Positions 5,284 to 5,528 of a stretch of 5,528 nucleotides of DNA are shown in pieces. Source of the DNA: CAYYWP01 sp964475125 (GTDB lineage Bacteria > Desulfobacterota > Binatia > HRBIN30 > CADEER01); contig CAYYWP010000266.1 in assembly GCA_964475125.1 (NCBI GenBank), forward strand, positions 1 to 5,528. The letters are read 5' to 3'. The notes beneath the pieces are model-generated. The model was given only the letters and a program-made list of their open reading frames with translations. It did not search any database and was not told the origin of the DNA. The position numbers and the translations under genes were made by a program. Within the stretch, counting starts at the first letter, position 1. The number at the start of each line of letters is the position of its first letter.

Positions 5284-5528
5284 ATGAGTCAGCGCAAGCA
5301 CCTCGCCATTCTCGTCGCCGGCGGCCCGGCGCCGGGCATCAACAGCGTCATCGGCGCGGCCACCATTCGCTCCGTGCTCGAGGGCGTCGACGTGCTCGGC
5401 ATCGAGGACGGCTTCGAATGGATCATGCGCGGCAACATCGAGCACGTCCGGCCGCTGAGCATCGAGTCGGTAAGCCGCATCCACTCGCGCGGCGGCTCGT
5501 TCATCGGCATCTCGCGCGCCAATCCGAC
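5284..5528 (+). CDS. 6-phosphofructokinase, N-terminal fragment (cut by window edge; possibly PPi-dependent or long form)
   Basis: The first 81 codons of a gene that runs off the right edge. The protein starts MSQRKHLAILVAGGPAPGIN. The GGPAPGINSVIGAATI stretch (13-28) is the phosphate/nucleotide-binding loop of the phosphofructokinase superfamily. IEDGFEWIMRG (40-50) and RGGSFIGISRANP (69-81) are the next conserved blocks, including the glycine-rich segment near the donor site. The enzyme phosphorylates fructose 6-phosphate to the 1,6-bisphosphate in the cytoplasm, using ATP or pyrophosphate. E. coli-type ATP enzymes have GGDAPG in the first loop. GGPAPG is usual in long-form and PPi-type groups. 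The residues that decide the donor (the GGDD/GGDG region near residue 104 and the following lysine or glycine) lie beyond the window, so the donor is unresolved. The ATG at 5284 places the first beta strand correctly. A ggaggg at 5259-5264 is rather far upstream (19 nt), within a structured leader. Confidence 0.9.
   Translation, partial: MSQRKHLAILVAGGPAPGINSVIGAATIRSVLEGVDVLGIEDGFEWIMRGNIEHVRPLSIESVSRIHSRGGSFIGISRANP

Noticed and set aside
4233..5285. Minus-strand ORF of 350 codons spanning the ATPase 3' end and the intergenic region
   Set aside because: It begins by reading through the heptamer array (repeated VTGYR-type residues) and is low complexity throughout. No ribosome site or domain supports it.
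5188..5484. Minus-strand ORF antisense to the phosphofructokinase start
   Set aside because: The plus strand encodes a clear phosphofructokinase N-terminus; the antisense product has no recognisable features and includes translated repeat.
1..5528. tRNA, rRNA, insertion sequence or transposase
   Set aside because: No tRNA cloverleaf, rRNA-like segment, transposase motif or terminal inverted repeats were seen on either strand by reading.

Overview
This is a GC-rich chromosomal window (roughly two thirds G+C or more) from what looks like a Gram-negative, proteobacterial-type or related bacterium (including Myxococcota or Binatota-like lineages). The reasons are strong G/C bias at third codon positions, an ArnT-like membrane glycosyltransferase, a CoxD/CoxE-type MoxR–VWA pair, and short heptamer and palindromic intergenic repeats. 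The taxonomic placement is an inference and cannot be fixed from this window. Because of the GC content, long antisense ORFs shadow every gene. I accepted genes only where protein motifs were recognisable.

Left part (1–2982), all on the minus strand. In transcription order there is a GT39/ArnT-like integral membrane glycosyltransferase (2982–1234), a CoxD-like MoxR AAA+ ATPase (1130–252, GTG start), and the N-terminus of a CoxE-like VWA-domain protein (211 to beyond the left edge). MoxR and VWA proteins normally work as a pair that remodels or matures a client protein complex. A 103-bp spacer separates the glycosyltransferase from moxR. It holds a degenerate heptamer repeat overlapping the glycosyltransferase stop codon and a promoter-like motif placed so that the moxR transcript could be leaderless.

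Middle (2983–5000). A 143-bp divergent intergenic region leads into a plus-strand gene for a 624-residue GHKL (HSP90/MutL/MORC-type) ATPase. It has clear N, G1 and G2 motifs, a MORC/HSP90-like transducer region, a low-complexity linker, an Ig-like (Big-type) beta domain and a conserved-looking alpha-helical tail. I recognise the fold but not a characterised family. It is the least ordinary gene in the window.

Right part (5001–5528). A 283-bp intergenic region carries half of a common bacterial palindromic repeat, a tiny ORF that may be a gene remnant, a promoter-like -10 element, and a six-unit heptamer array that folds into a long hairpin enclosed by a second inverted repeat. It leads into the 5' end of a phosphofructokinase gene (5284 to beyond the right edge) with a GGPAPG nucleotide/phosphate loop, as in long-form or PPi-type enzymes. 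The sequence alone shows no functional link between the ATPase, the MoxR–VWA pair and the phosphofructokinase.
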